Of a DNA stretch of 64,000 bases, positions 46,012 to 55,001 are shown in pieces. The position numbers were made by a program, and so were the translations under genes. The stretch covers positions 1 through 64,000 of the forward strand of contig DASYAE010000066.1 in assembly GCA_036501535.1 (NCBI GenBank), in the 5' to 3' direction. Source of the DNA: DASYAE01 sp036501535. Its GTDB lineage: Bacteria > Actinomycetota > Actinomycetes > Streptomycetales > Catenulisporaceae. The stretch's first letter is position 1. Each line of letters opens with the position of its first letter. The notes under the pieces are model-generated. The model ran no database searches. It was given only the letters and a program-made list of their open reading frames with translations, and was not told the DNA's origin.

Positions 46012-49000
46012 ATGCCCATGCGAACGCGTACACCCGGACCGCGCCGTTGCGGCGCCGAAGGCAGACCGGATAAGAGTACGAACACGGATGGCGGCGCGGA
46101 TACTGGCTCCGGCGCGGATTTCTCCACTCGCGGCGCTCCTGGCGCAGGGGTCGAATTCACCCGGCGGCGGCTGATGGCGCTGAGCGCGGCGGTCGCGGCT
46201 GGGGTCGCGCTGCCCTGGGGATCGGCGGCCGCGGCGCTGGCCGATGCGGCGCCCGGGGTGTCGAACGCGAACAGCGAGCAGTGGCGGGCGCAGTTCGGCA
46301 GGCCGCCGCTGTCGGTGGCGCCGAAGTTCCGCTGGTGGTGGCCGAACGGCCAGGTGGACCCGGCGGAGATCGCGCGGGAGGTGGACGAGGTCGCCGCGGT
46401 CGGCTGGGGCGGCCTGGAGGTCTCGGACATCCACGCCAGCGGCCTGGACCAGCTCGACATCGTGGACGACGGCTGGGGGTCGGCGGCCTGGGTCGCGGCG
46501 CTGGAGGCCGCGCTGGCGCAGGCGAAGCTGCGCGGCCTGTCGATCGACCTGACGCTCGGGCCCGGCTATCCGGTGTGCGCTTCGAGCATCACGGCCGACA
46601 GTCCCGCCGCGTCGAACGAGCTAGCGCATGGTGTGGTGACGGTAGCCGGTGGCGCTACCTATAGCGGTCCGGTGCCTGCGTCCGTGGTGGCGCCCGGGAG
46701 CGGCGTTACGCAGCAGACGCTGTACAAGGTGCAGGCTGCGCTTACGACGGGACCCGCCGTCAAAGGCATCACGCCGCTCGATCAGTCCTCGCTGGTGGAC
46801 CTGACGCCGAGCGTGAGCGACGGGCAGATCAGCTGGACCGCTCCGGCCGGGTCGGGCAGCTGGGTGCTGCTGGCCTACTGGCTGCGCGGCACCGGCCAAG
46901 AGCCCAAGGGCGGCGGGCCGTTCACGACGCCGACCGCCTACGTGGTCGACCACTTCAGCGCGATCGGCACCAAGGCGGTGACCGACTGGTGGGACCGGTC
47001 GATCCTCAGCCCGCGGATCGAGGCCCTGCTGCGCCAGGTCGGCATCGCGTTCTTCGAGGACTCGCTCGAGCTGTCGACCGTGTCGACGATCTGGACGCCT
47101 GGCCTGCCCGCCGCGTTCGAGCAGAGCCTGGGTTACGACGTGGTGCCCTACCTGCCGGTGGTCGTGACGATCAACGGCAAGTACCAGTTCGCCTACGACC
47201 CGACGCTCAGCTCGCACGTCCGCGACGACGTCAATGCCGTGATGTCTTACCTGTACCAGGAGAATCACCTGTTCGGGTTCCAGGACTGGGCGAACCGGCA
47301 CGGGATGCAGTACCGGATGCAGCCGTACGGGCTAACCACCGACTCGCTGTACTTCGCCTCGTTCCTGGACATCCCGGAAGGCGAGACGCTTGGTTTCAAG
47401 AACCTGGACGACTACCGGGTGCTGTGCGGAGGGCGCGACCTGGCCGGGCATCTGAAGCTGTCCTGCGAGGCGCTCGCCTATGCGAACGGTGCTTATTCGA
47501 CGACGTGGAACGAAGGCCTGCAGACGATCGGCAGCTACTTCGCGGCCGGGGTGAACCAGTCGGTGGTCCACGGCTTCGCGTACGCGGACGCGCCGGGGGC
47601 GACCTGGCCGGGATTCGCCGCATGGTCGCCGTATCAGGAGACCGCGATCGGTTACGCGGAGGCGTGGGGGCCGCGGCAGCCGACCTGGGAGCACATGCCC
47701 GACATCGCAGGGTACATATCGCGCACGCAGTGGGCTATGCAGACTGGCACGCCTAAGTACGACCTCGTGTTCTATCGGCAGAAGGGTTATACATCGACCG
47801 GGATCGGCGCCCCGTGGTCGACGAACTCGGGGATACCGACCGGCTGGACGCACAGTTTCGCCACCGACCGGGTGCTGACGCTGCCGAAGGTCGAGGTGCG
47901 GGGCGGCCGGCTGGCGCCGGACGGTCCGTCGTTCGGCGCCATGGTGCTGGGCCCGGACCAGTTCAACGGCAGCTCGACCGAGATCAGCCTGCAGGGCGCG
48001 CGGCTGCTGCTGGGCTTCGCGAAGGCGGGGCTGCCGACGGTGGTGCTCGGCGACTGGTCCCCGGCGGTGTCCACCGGGCTGGCGTCGGGCCAGGTGAACG
48101 CCGAGGTGGCCGCGGCGATCGCGGAGCTGCTGACGCTGCCGTCGGTGGTCGAGGTGTCCGACCAGACGCTGATCCCTGATGCGCTCGCGCAGCTGGGCGT
48201 GGTCCCGCTGGTGCAGCAGACCTCTTCGAGCCTGATGCATATGCACCGCGTCGACGGCAAGGTCGATATCTACTACCTGGCCGACGCAAGGCATGCGGCG
48301 AGTTCGAAGATCACAGCGGTCTCGCAGACCGTATGGCTCAGCGCTATTACGCCGAACGCGGTGCCCTATCGGCTGAACGCGTGGACCGGGGAGATCACCC
48401 GGATCGCGCAGTTCACCCGGCAGGGCGGCCAGGTCGGCATCCAGGTGGCGCTCAATCCGGGCGAGAGCACGATCGTCGTGCTGGCGGCGCCGGGCTGGGC
48501 CGGGGAGCGCGGCGCGGTGCAGGTGACGGCGACCGAGGCGGACGCGGTGTTCCTCGGCGGCAACGGCGGTCAGGTCGTCGCCCGCGCGGCGCAGGCGGGC
48601 GACTACGCGACGACGCTCGCGGACGGCACGGTGCTGTACAGCGTCATCGGGAACGTACCCGCGCCGATCGCGCTGACCTCGTGGACGCTGGCGGCGGAGG
48701 ACTGGCAGCCGGCCCCGGGCGCGACGAGCGCGACCGACACGGTCAAGCCGGTGGTGAACGTGGCGCTGTCGGCGCTCGCGCCGTGGTCGTCGATCCCTCA
48801 GTTGCAGGACTCGTCCGGCGTCGGGCACTACTCCGCGACGGTGACGCTGCCGGCGAGTTGGAACCGCAGCCTCGGCGCGACGCTGAGCCTGGGGACGGTG
48901 CTGGACACATTCCGGGTCTGGGTCAACGGAGTGCGCGTTCCGCCGGCCGGGCTGCTCGCCTCGTCGATGGATCTTGGATCGCTGCTGCGGCCGGGGCAGA

Positions 49001-49146
49001 ACACGATTCAGGTGGATGTCGCGACGACGCTCATCAACCGCCTTCGCGTGGTGACGCCGGGCATCTACGGGGTCGAAGCGAGGCAGGCGTACGGGCTGAT
49101 CGGGCCGGTGCAGTTGACGCCTTATGGGCAGGCGATCGCAAGCTGA
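46012..49146 (+). CDS. Tat-exported GH106-like alpha-L-rhamnosidase
   Basis: 1044 aa. Long N-terminus, then twin-arginine RRRLM (51-55) and hydrophobic core with cleavage near 77. The start of the mature protein (FRWWWPNGQVDPAEIAREVDEVAAVGWGGLEV) matches GH106-related large glycosidases; the rest keeps barrel, linker and C-terminal jelly-roll (YSATVTLPASWN, VWVNGVRVPP) order. GGGAGG precedes ATG 46012, 14 bp after the GH78 stop, so it is cotranscribed. The pairing of GH78 and GH106 suggests attack on two rhamnose linkages in a branched glycan. Family assignment is by N-terminal pattern only, so other large glycoside hydrolase families remain possible. Confidence 0.78.
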   Translation: MPMRTRTPGPRRCGAEGRPDKSTNTDGGADTGSGADFSTRGAPGAGVEFTRRRLMALSAAVAAGVALPWGSAAAALADAAPGVSNANSEQWRAQFGRPPLSVAPKFRWWWPNGQVDPAEIAREVDEVAAVGWGGLEVSDIHASGLDQLDIVDDGWGSAAWVAALEAALAQAKLRGLSIDLTLGPGYPVCASSITADSPAASNELAHGVVTVAGGATYSGPVPASVVAPGSGVTQQTLYKVQAALTTGPAVKGITPLDQSSLVDLTPSVSDGQISWTAPAGSGSWVLLAYWLRGTGQEPKGGGPFTTPTAYVVDHFSAIGTKAVTDWWDRSILSPRIEALLRQVGIAFFEDSLELSTVSTIWTPGLPAAFEQSLGYDVVPYLPVVVTINGKYQFAYDPTLSSHVRDDVNAVMSYLYQENHLFGFQDWANRHGMQYRMQPYGLTTDSLYFASFLDIPEGETLGFKNLDDYRVLCGGRDLAGHLKLSCEALAYANGAYSTTWNEGLQTIGSYFAAGVNQSVVHGFAYADAPGATWPGFAAWSPYQETAIGYAEAWGPRQPTWEHMPDIAGYISRTQWAMQTGTPKYDLVFYRQKGYTSTGIGAPWSTNSGIPTGWTHSFATDRVLTLPKVEVRGGRLAPDGPSFGAMVLGPDQFNGSSTEISLQGARLLLGFAKAGLPTVVLGDWSPAVSTGLASGQVNAEVAAAIAELLTLPSVVEVSDQTLIPDALAQLGVVPLVQQTSSSLMHMHRVDGKVDIYYLADARHAASSKITAVSQTVWLSAITPNAVPYRLNAWTGEITRIAQFTRQGGQVGIQVALNPGESTIVVLAAPGWAGERGAVQVTATEADAVFLGGNGGQVVARAAQAGDYATTLADGTVLYSVIGNVPAPIALTSWTLAAEDWQPAPGATSATDTVKPVVNVALSALAPWSSIPQLQDSSGVGHYSATVTLPASWNRSLGATLSLGTVLDTFRVWVNGVRVPPAGLLASSMDLGSLLRPGQNTIQVDVATTLINRLRVVTPGIYGVEARQAYGLIGPVQLTPYGQAIAS

Positions 49147-49257
49147 GACGCAAGTGAATCAGTGGGAAGACAGGGACTCTCCCGGCCGGGCGACGGACTT
49201 CGGGCCGGCCAGCCGACCGGACGGATGATCATCCGATCGGGCGAGGCGCCGAACGGG

Positions 49258-49560
49258 CTACTTCTTCGGGCCCTTACGGCGGACTCTGATGTCGCGCGTG
49301 TCGGTCACCGCGATGCGCATGATCTGGAGCGGCACCCCGTAGGCGGCCAGGGCCCGCAGCGCGTGCTCGGTCGCCTGCTCCTGGCCGTCGTCCGGGCCGG
49401 CCGCCACCTGGCAGCGGAAGGTGAAAAAGGTCAGTCCCGGGTCGCAGCTGAAGGTGCCGGCCTCGGTGAAGGCCGCCTGCAGCGCGTCGGTCTGGATGGG
49501 CAGGGCGTCGTCCTCGCCGACCGGCGCTTCGAAGGTGCCGCGGATGGTCACCCTGAACAC
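49258..49560 (-). CDS. Small conserved actinobacterial protein (DUF6204-like)
   Basis: 100 aa. The start FRVTIRGTFEAP, middle LTFFTFRCQV and end LRALAAYGVPLQIMRIAVTDT form a compact ferredoxin-like alpha/beta pattern that I associate with DUF6204 proteins of streptomycetes. Function unknown; no catalytic motif is seen. The GTG start at 49560 follows AAGGA by 12 nt; a longer reading upstream has no conservation. It ends at a Lys/Arg-rich tail. Confidence 0.65.
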   Translation of the reverse strand: MFRVTIRGTFEAPVGEDDALPIQTDALQAAFTEAGTFSCDPGLTFFTFRCQVAAGPDDGQEQATEHALRALAAYGVPLQIMRIAVTDTRDIRVRRKGPKK

Positions 49561-49628
49561 GGAGCAGCTGGTCCTTTCGGGGATGGGGCGAAGCCGCCGG
49601 GGTCGGGCCGACCGCAGGTGACGCGGTG

Positions 49629-49931
49629 TCACCCGGCGGCACTACCGGCGGCCTTGTTCGGCGCGGTCCGCAGGATCGCGCGCACCACCTCGGGCGGCAG
49701 GTCCAGGTACCCCTGCCCCGCGCCCGATTCCTCACATTCTTCCGCGAGGCGCACCGCTAAGGCACGTCCGGCATCCTCCCCAATGGCGGCCGCACCGTGG
49801 ATCCGGGGGCGGATCTGCGCCTCCCGCGGATCATAGACGGTGAAGCCGACACGGAAATCGCGCCGCGAACCGCGCTCCTCGCGCCGTCCGGCGGCAGTGG
49901 AGACGAGCAGGTCGCCGCCGTCCCGGCGGAC
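49629..49931 (-). pseudogene. C-terminal fragment of an unidentified gene
   Basis: The minus-strand frame ending at TGA 49629 reads like coding sequence for about 75 residues: DFRVGFTVYDPREAQIRPRI, then EDAGRALAVRLAEECEESGA, then GYLDLPPEVVRAILRTAPN. Upstream it becomes Arg-rich noise and has no ATG or GTG start before the previous stop. I read it as the truncated end of a lost gene. The family is not recognised. Confidence 0.4.
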
Positions 49932-50369
49932 CCGACCGCCGAGGTCCGCGGGCTGCCGCCGGGATCGATCGCGCCGAGCCCGGCGAACTCGGCCGATCGG
50001 GCAATCTTCGGACGGAGTCGTTCAAGATCGTCATGACCGGGAGCCCAAGATACCCACCGCACGGCGTGTCGGGAGCGAGTGACAGCGGCGGCCGTATCGG
50101 CGATCGGGCTACGTCGCAGATCCGGGGCTCGGTGCCGGTGATACAGATGTTCTCCGGGTGAACAACGTGGCTCTTGCTACCTGTGGGTAGGGGGTTGCCT
50201 TCAGGGCCGATGGCTGCGGCGGGTACGGCCGCCGAGTGGGCCGGTGAGGGCGGCGGCGAGCATAGGGGCGGCGCGTTCGGTGACGCCCCGGGGCCTTCGG
50301 CGCAAGGCGGCGGGACGCGGAGTCCGGACCGGACGCCGGCCGGCCTCCCGGCGCGGAGCGGGCCTCGGG

Positions 50370-51276
50370 CGTCGGCCGGGTCCGGTATGCGGCCAGGGCC
50401 AGCTGTATCGAGAGCGAGACGCCGATCTCGCGCAGCCCGTTCGACTCGTTCGCCATCGACCGGGAGAGAGCCTGCGCTTGGTCGCGCGTGATGTCCCGGC
50501 GCGGGCGGAAGGCGGCCGCAGTGGAGCCTCCGGCGATCACGACCAGGATGGCGAGCAGAATGGTGAGCCGGTACCTGCGCCGGATCCGGCGCCGCTCGCG
50601 GCGCGCGGCGGCCCGGTGCGCCTTGAGGCTCCGCTGGTAGAACTCCGTCTCGAGGCGGTTCAGCTCGCCCGCGCGGCCGCCGTGCTCGATCGACTCGGCC
50701 GCCGCCTGCAGCAGCCCGCCGCGGCACAGGCTGTCCCGGTCGCGGCCGGACAGCTTCCAGGCCTGTGCGGCCTCGGTGATCCGGTGGTGCAGGCGCATCC
50801 AGTCCTGATACGCGTCGACCCATCCGGTCAGCCGCGGCCATGCCCGCAGCAGCGCGTCGTGGGTGATCTCGACGCGTTCGCCGTCGATTGTCAGCAACCG
50901 CGCGGCGACGAACAGGCCGAGGACCCGGCGGGTGTCATCGTCCTCTGCTTCGCGGTCGTCCTCGACGATCTCGGAGATCGGCGCCCACCGCCGGGACCCG
51001 GTCCGCGCCGGGCCGGCCCTCGCCGAGCACTTCCAGGACCCTGCGGAACGGGTCGAGGTAGGTGAGCTGCGGCAGGTGGGCGCCGGTGAGGTAGCCGCTG
51101 AGGGTGCCGGCCGGGACCCTCGCCCCGGCGGCCAGGTCGCGCACCGCGAGGCCCGCGCGCCGCCGGGCCAGCGTCAGCTCCCTGCCGAAGTCGGCCGGGC
51201 TGGCGATCCGGGCCGGATCAGGGCTCTCACGGTCGGGTTCAGGGGACGCGGACGCGTCCGAGCTGCCGTCGGACAC
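50370..51276 (-). pseudogene. Broken HTH-STAND NTPase (nSTAND1-type) gene
   Basis: The first 95 codons from ATG 51276 give an XRE-like HTH (FGRELTLARRRAGLAVRDLA, PAGTLSGYLTG) as found at the start of large actinobacterial HTH-nSTAND1-WD40 proteins. The frame then ends near 50935, and a shifted frame carries the region just after the NTPase core (DDDTRRVLGLFVAARLLT, ITHDALLRAWPRLTGWV) and a membrane helix (LTILLAILVVIAGGS). The P-loop NTPase, about 350-450 residues, is missing, and after TPEARSA near 50370 the WD40 repeats are gone. Non-functional remnant of a signalling NTPase. Confidence 0.75.
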
Positions 51277-51743
51277 ATGGTTCCCCCCATGGAGCGCATT
51301 ACGACACGATGTTGACTCGCATCCACGATAGCCACCCGTGCCGCGCCTTGTTCGCGACTCGCCGCAATACTCGATGATCCTTCTGCGGCCGGCTCCCCTC
51401 GTGCGCCCGGGGATCCGGCCACGCCGCGCCGCCGACCGCCGAGATCATGGCGTTATCAAGTAATCACCCCATGTAGCCGTCCGACATATCGGCGGCGGGT
51501 CGGACAGTCCGACTGTGACCGAGCTTTCCCGGAACCGGTCCGCTCTCCCGCCGCGCGCGGCACGGTAAAGCCGCGGCCCGCAGCATCGGGCCGCTTCCGC
51601 CGGCGCGCCGGCGATGCCGCCGAGTGGAGGGGAGGGCGGTATGGCCGCGTCCGGCGGTGAGGGAACGCGGCCGCGGCGCCCCGACCGTCCGAGGCGCCGC
51701 CGCCGCACGCTGCCGCCAACGGCGGCTGGGAACAGAATATTGA
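51277..51743. other. Gene-free stretch
   Basis: 467 bp with no supported gene. Open frames here are arginine/alanine-rich noise on both strands. It may hold the promoter of the broken STAND gene and the 3' end of the small secreted protein. Confidence 0.5.
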
Positions 51744-52019
51744 TCAGTAGTCGACGTACAGGTCGTACAGTCCGGGGCCGTCCACACTGGACGCGCCTAT
51801 CTCATCGCAGTAGTAGGACACCCACTTGCCGGCCTGCTCGCCGGCGTATCCGGCGGAGCTGCACGCGTCGCCCCAGCCGTATGCGGCATAGAACACGTAG
51901 CCGTTGTCGGCGGGTGCGGCAGACGGCGCGGTTGCTGCAGAAGCTGAGGGGGCGATGAGCCCGACCATGGCGATCGCACTGGTCAGGGCCAGTGTCGAGG
52001 CGAGCGGAATGCGCTTCAT
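51744..52019 (-). CDS. Small secreted two-cysteine protein
   Basis: 91 aa. Sec signal peptide (KRIPLASTLALTSAIAMVGLIAPSASA, cleavage near 28). The mature part of about 62 residues is rich in Tyr, Gly, Ser and Asp, with two cysteines (DACSSAG, SYYCDEI) likely in a disulfide and a YDLYVDY end. Small secreted proteins of this look are common and unnamed in streptomycetes. Expected outside the cell; role unknown. AGGT precedes the ATG. Confidence 0.75.
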   Translation of the reverse strand: MKRIPLASTLALTSAIAMVGLIAPSASAATAPSAAPADNGYVFYAAYGWGDACSSAGYAGEQAGKWVSYYCDEIGASSVDGPGLYDLYVDY

Positions 52020-52282
52020 GGTCTAAACCTATCCGCGGGACGGCGAAACGCAAGGCTTGACATCCGCCGTATCAGGGGGCGCAAATCAGCGATGTCAGAG
52101 CCGCGCTGAGCCCCGGGTTCCGGCGGGCTTTCCGGGTGGTGTCAGCGGGCCGGTGAATCCGCCCTCGAATGCCGGGATCATCCGTGTTCGACCACTACTA
52201 CAGCCGTAGCTGTCTTGATGTCACCGGTTCGATGTGAAGCCGGAAGCGGTTCGTCGGGCGGGCGGCGCACCGCCACCGGCGA

Positions 52283-53476
52283 TCAGCCGAGCAGCTGCTC
52301 CAAGCCCCGGGCGAGCCGACCGCCGCTGTCTCGCAGCAGGTGGTAGTACACGTAGTAACCGCGGCGCTCCGGCGAGACCCAGCCGGCCTCCTGCAGCAGC
52401 TTGACGTGCTTGGATATGCCCGCCTCGGTGAGCCCGACCAGTCCGGCGATCTCCCGGGTCGAGCGCGGCCGGCGGGCCAGCAGCTGGAGGATCTGCAGCC
52501 GGGTGGGGTCGCCGGCTGATCGCAGCAGCCTGAGCAGGTCCTCCGGCGGCACCGGGGCGCGGCCCTGCTGCTGCATCCCGTCCAGCGCGTAGGCGATCAC
52601 CACGGTCTGCCGCTCCCGGCCGCCGCGCAGGTCCCGCTGGACCACGGCGGTCAGCTCCGGCCAGACGAAGTGCGACGGGACCAGCAGGATCCGGTCCCCG
52701 GCGGTCAGCTCGACCTGCAGCGGATCAGCGTCCTGCGCGGCGGCGGGCGGCCGGACCACGACGCCGCCGCCGCCCAGATCGGGGTGGACGTGCGCGGAGA
52801 GCTCCTCGAGCATGCGGGCGAGGCCGTGCCGCGAGGCGGTGCGGGCGCGGCGGGCGATGTCGTCGAGCAGGTGGCGCTCGAGGCTCGGCCAGTCCGCGGC
52901 GAGGCAGCGATCCCAGTAGCGCTCGAGGAATCCGGCGAAGCGGGCCCGGCACTGCGCCGGGTCGTCGATCAGCTCCCGCATGGCGGGCAGCGACGCGCGG
53001 TGGCGGGCTTCGACTGCGGCCAGCGCCTGGTCGCGCAGGCCCGGGTCGGTCCGGAAATCGGCGAGCGGAATGCGCGGGCCGCGCCCGCGCCGCGCCAGCG
53101 CACCGTGGATCAGCTGCTCCGCAAAGGCGCCGACGGGTGCTTCGCGCAGCGCGGCCAGCTCGTCGTTCCACGACCAGGCGTCGCCGGCGGGCCAGATCTC
53201 GCGGAACACGAGCGGCCGGTCCGTGTACCAGAAGGCGTATCGGTCCGCCTCGGCGCGCAGCTCGGCACCCATGCGCTCGCGCGCCTGCAGGATCCAGGAG
53301 ATGTGCAGCGGGTGGTGCTTCGCGTTGTGCAGGACGTGCAGGCTGCGCAGAGCCTCGGCTGCGGGCGAGCAGGTGAAGGTGGCCAGGTCATCGGACGCTG
53401 CGGCGGGCGTGGCGACGGTGGGCGTGGCGGCGGGCGCGTCGGCGGTCGGGTCCGGCAGCCGCAGCCGGATCGTCAT
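52283..53476 (-). CDS. ArsR-family transcriptional regulator with DUF5937-like N-terminal domain
   Basis: 397 aa. A large N-terminal region (about 35-290, DUF5937-like all-helical and beta domain) precedes a C-terminal ArsR winged helix: SAGDPTRLQILQLLARRPRSTREIAGLVGLTEAGISKHVKLLQEAGWV and YYVYYHLL. The usual metal-binding cysteines of ArsR are absent, so the ligand is not a soft metal. ATG 53476. It is divergent from a serine hydrolase gene over 143 bp containing an inverted repeat, so it probably represses itself and that gene. Confidence 0.85.
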   Translation of the reverse strand: MTIRLRLPDPTADAPAATPTVATPAAASDDLATFTCSPAAEALRSLHVLHNAKHHPLHISWILQARERMGAELRAEADRYAFWYTDRPLVFREIWPAGDAWSWNDELAALREAPVGAFAEQLIHGALARRGRGPRIPLADFRTDPGLRDQALAAVEARHRASLPAMRELIDDPAQCRARFAGFLERYWDRCLAADWPSLERHLLDDIARRARTASRHGLARMLEELSAHVHPDLGGGGVVVRPPAAAQDADPLQVELTAGDRILLVPSHFVWPELTAVVQRDLRGGRERQTVVIAYALDGMQQQGRAPVPPEDLLRLLRSAGDPTRLQILQLLARRPRSTREIAGLVGLTEAGISKHVKLLQEAGWVSPERRGYYVYYHLLRDSGGRLARGLEQLLG

Positions 53477-53514
53477 GCCTGGTCCCTCCGGCTCCCGTCG
53501 ATCCGCTGTGCGAT

Positions 53515-53536
53515 CAACTCATCAGCTAAACAGTTG
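53515..53536. promoter_or_regulatory. Inverted repeat between ArsR-type regulator and serine hydrolase
   Basis: CAACT (53515-53519) and AGTTG (53532-53536) arms separated by 12 bp, in the short divergent intergenic region. Candidate operator for the regulator. Confidence 0.45.
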
Positions 53537-53619
53537 GGGCGAGCCCCGAAGCTACCCTACGGTCCTTGTCGACGCCAGTGTGCGTCTACTGATACACATT
53601 GTCGAAGGGGTCTTACACC

Positions 53620-54762
53620 ATGGGGATGCATCGCAGGGTCTTCCTCGGCGGCGCGCTGGCGGCGTCCGCGGCGATGGTCGTCGGCGGGGCGACCGGTGCG
53701 GTCGGAGCGCCGCTGTGGGACGGCGATCCGGGAGCCGGCGACGACGACACGGACGTTCAGAGCTTTGATGCGTTTCTGGCGCAGCGGGCGTCCGCGGGCG
53801 AGTTCTCCGGCGCGGCGCTGGTGGCGCGCGGCGGCCGGCCGCTGCTGGCGAAGGGCTACGGCCTGGCGGATCGCGGCCGCGGCGTCCCGAACGCGGCGCG
53901 GACCAGGTTCTGCATCTGCTCGATGGGCAAGATGTTCACCTCGGTCGGCATCGCCCGGCTGGTCGAGCGGGGCCGGCTGTCGTTCGGCGACACGATCGGG
54001 AGGTACGTGTCCGGATTCCCGGCCGCGATCGCGGATGCGGTCACCGTCAGCGAACTGCTGACGCACACCTCGGGTATGGGCGACGTGCTGGCCCGCACCG
54101 ACGGGTCGGTGCCGCCGACCACACTGGCCGGGCTGATGAGCGAGATCGAGCAGCAGCCGCTGCTGTTCGCGCCGGGAACCGCGTTCAGCTACAGCAATTC
54201 GGGCTTCATCGTACTCGGCGCGATCATCCAGAGCGTCTCCGGTCAGGCCTATGACGAGTACGTACACGACCATGTCTTCGCACCGTCCGGCATGGCCGAC
54301 ACGGCGGTCCGGGTCTACACGCCGGACGACGTTCCGGGGATGGCGCACGGATACGCCTTGGTCAGCGGGACCGGCGCCTCGGCCACCTACGAGGACGTCG
54401 GCGGCACGCTGCAGATCGGAAACCCGTCCGGCGGCGCGTACTCGACGGTCTTCGACATGCTCGGCTTCGCCCAGGCGCTGACCGGCCACCGGCTGCTAAG
54501 CGCGGCGATGACGGACACGGTGCTGACCGGCCGGATCCCGATCAGCAGGCCGGGCGGTCCGGCCGACGACGAATACGCGTACGGGTTCGAGGTGCAGGTG
54601 ATCAACGGCGTGCGGATCGTCGGCCACAACGGCGGCAGCCCGGGATACGAGGGCCAGCTCGACGTCTACCTCGACCGCGGCCGGGTCGTGGTGATCCTCA
54701 CGAACCAGGACCAGACGATGGTTCCGGCGATCCAGGAGTCCGAGTCGCTGTTCACGGCGTGA
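53620..54762 (+). CDS. Beta-lactamase-fold serine hydrolase (class C/DD-peptidase-like)
   Basis: 380 aa. Twin-arginine-like signal HRRVFLGGALAAS at 4-16 with cleavage near 30. Catalytic groups: Ser-x-x-Lys in CSMGKMFTS, Tyr-Ser-Asn in SYSNSGF, and HNGG in place of the KTG motif. This set is typical of beta-lactamase/transpeptidase-like esterases and D-aminopeptidases. Exported. A true beta-lactamase cannot be inferred. AAGGGG precedes ATG 53620; a TTG at 53599 would lengthen it. Probably controlled by the divergent ArsR-type regulator. Confidence 0.88.
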   Translation: MGMHRRVFLGGALAASAAMVVGGATGAVGAPLWDGDPGAGDDDTDVQSFDAFLAQRASAGEFSGAALVARGGRPLLAKGYGLADRGRGVPNAARTRFCICSMGKMFTSVGIARLVERGRLSFGDTIGRYVSGFPAAIADAVTVSELLTHTSGMGDVLARTDGSVPPTTLAGLMSEIEQQPLLFAPGTAFSYSNSGFIVLGAIIQSVSGQAYDEYVHDHVFAPSGMADTAVRVYTPDDVPGMAHGYALVSGTGASATYEDVGGTLQIGNPSGGAYSTVFDMLGFAQALTGHRLLSAAMTDTVLTGRIPISRPGGPADDEYAYGFEVQVINGVRIVGHNGGSPGYEGQLDVYLDRGRVVVILTNQDQTMVPAIQESESLFTA

Positions 54763-55001
54763 CGGCGACTGCGCGGGGGCCACAGGCTCGATCGAGCACC
54801 GTTCTGCGCGCTGCGATCGGCGGCGCACTGACTGCGACGGTCGACCCGAGCGGACGCCGGGAGGCACGCCGGAACGCACGCACCAGATCCCACCTGCGGC
54901 CATTCGCATGACATAGCCCCGCCGGATCTGGTTACGTGGTCGCTGTTCCAGTCCGCGGCCGCCTCGCCCGGCCCGGTCGATCTTGCGGAAGGGCCTCCCT
55001 C

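Noticed and set aside
43382..46033. 883-residue minus-strand open frame
   Set aside because: Antisense to the GH78 gene; no domain recognised.
51445..51743. Several 80-100 residue frames
   Set aside because: Arg/Ala/Pro-rich noise without start signals.
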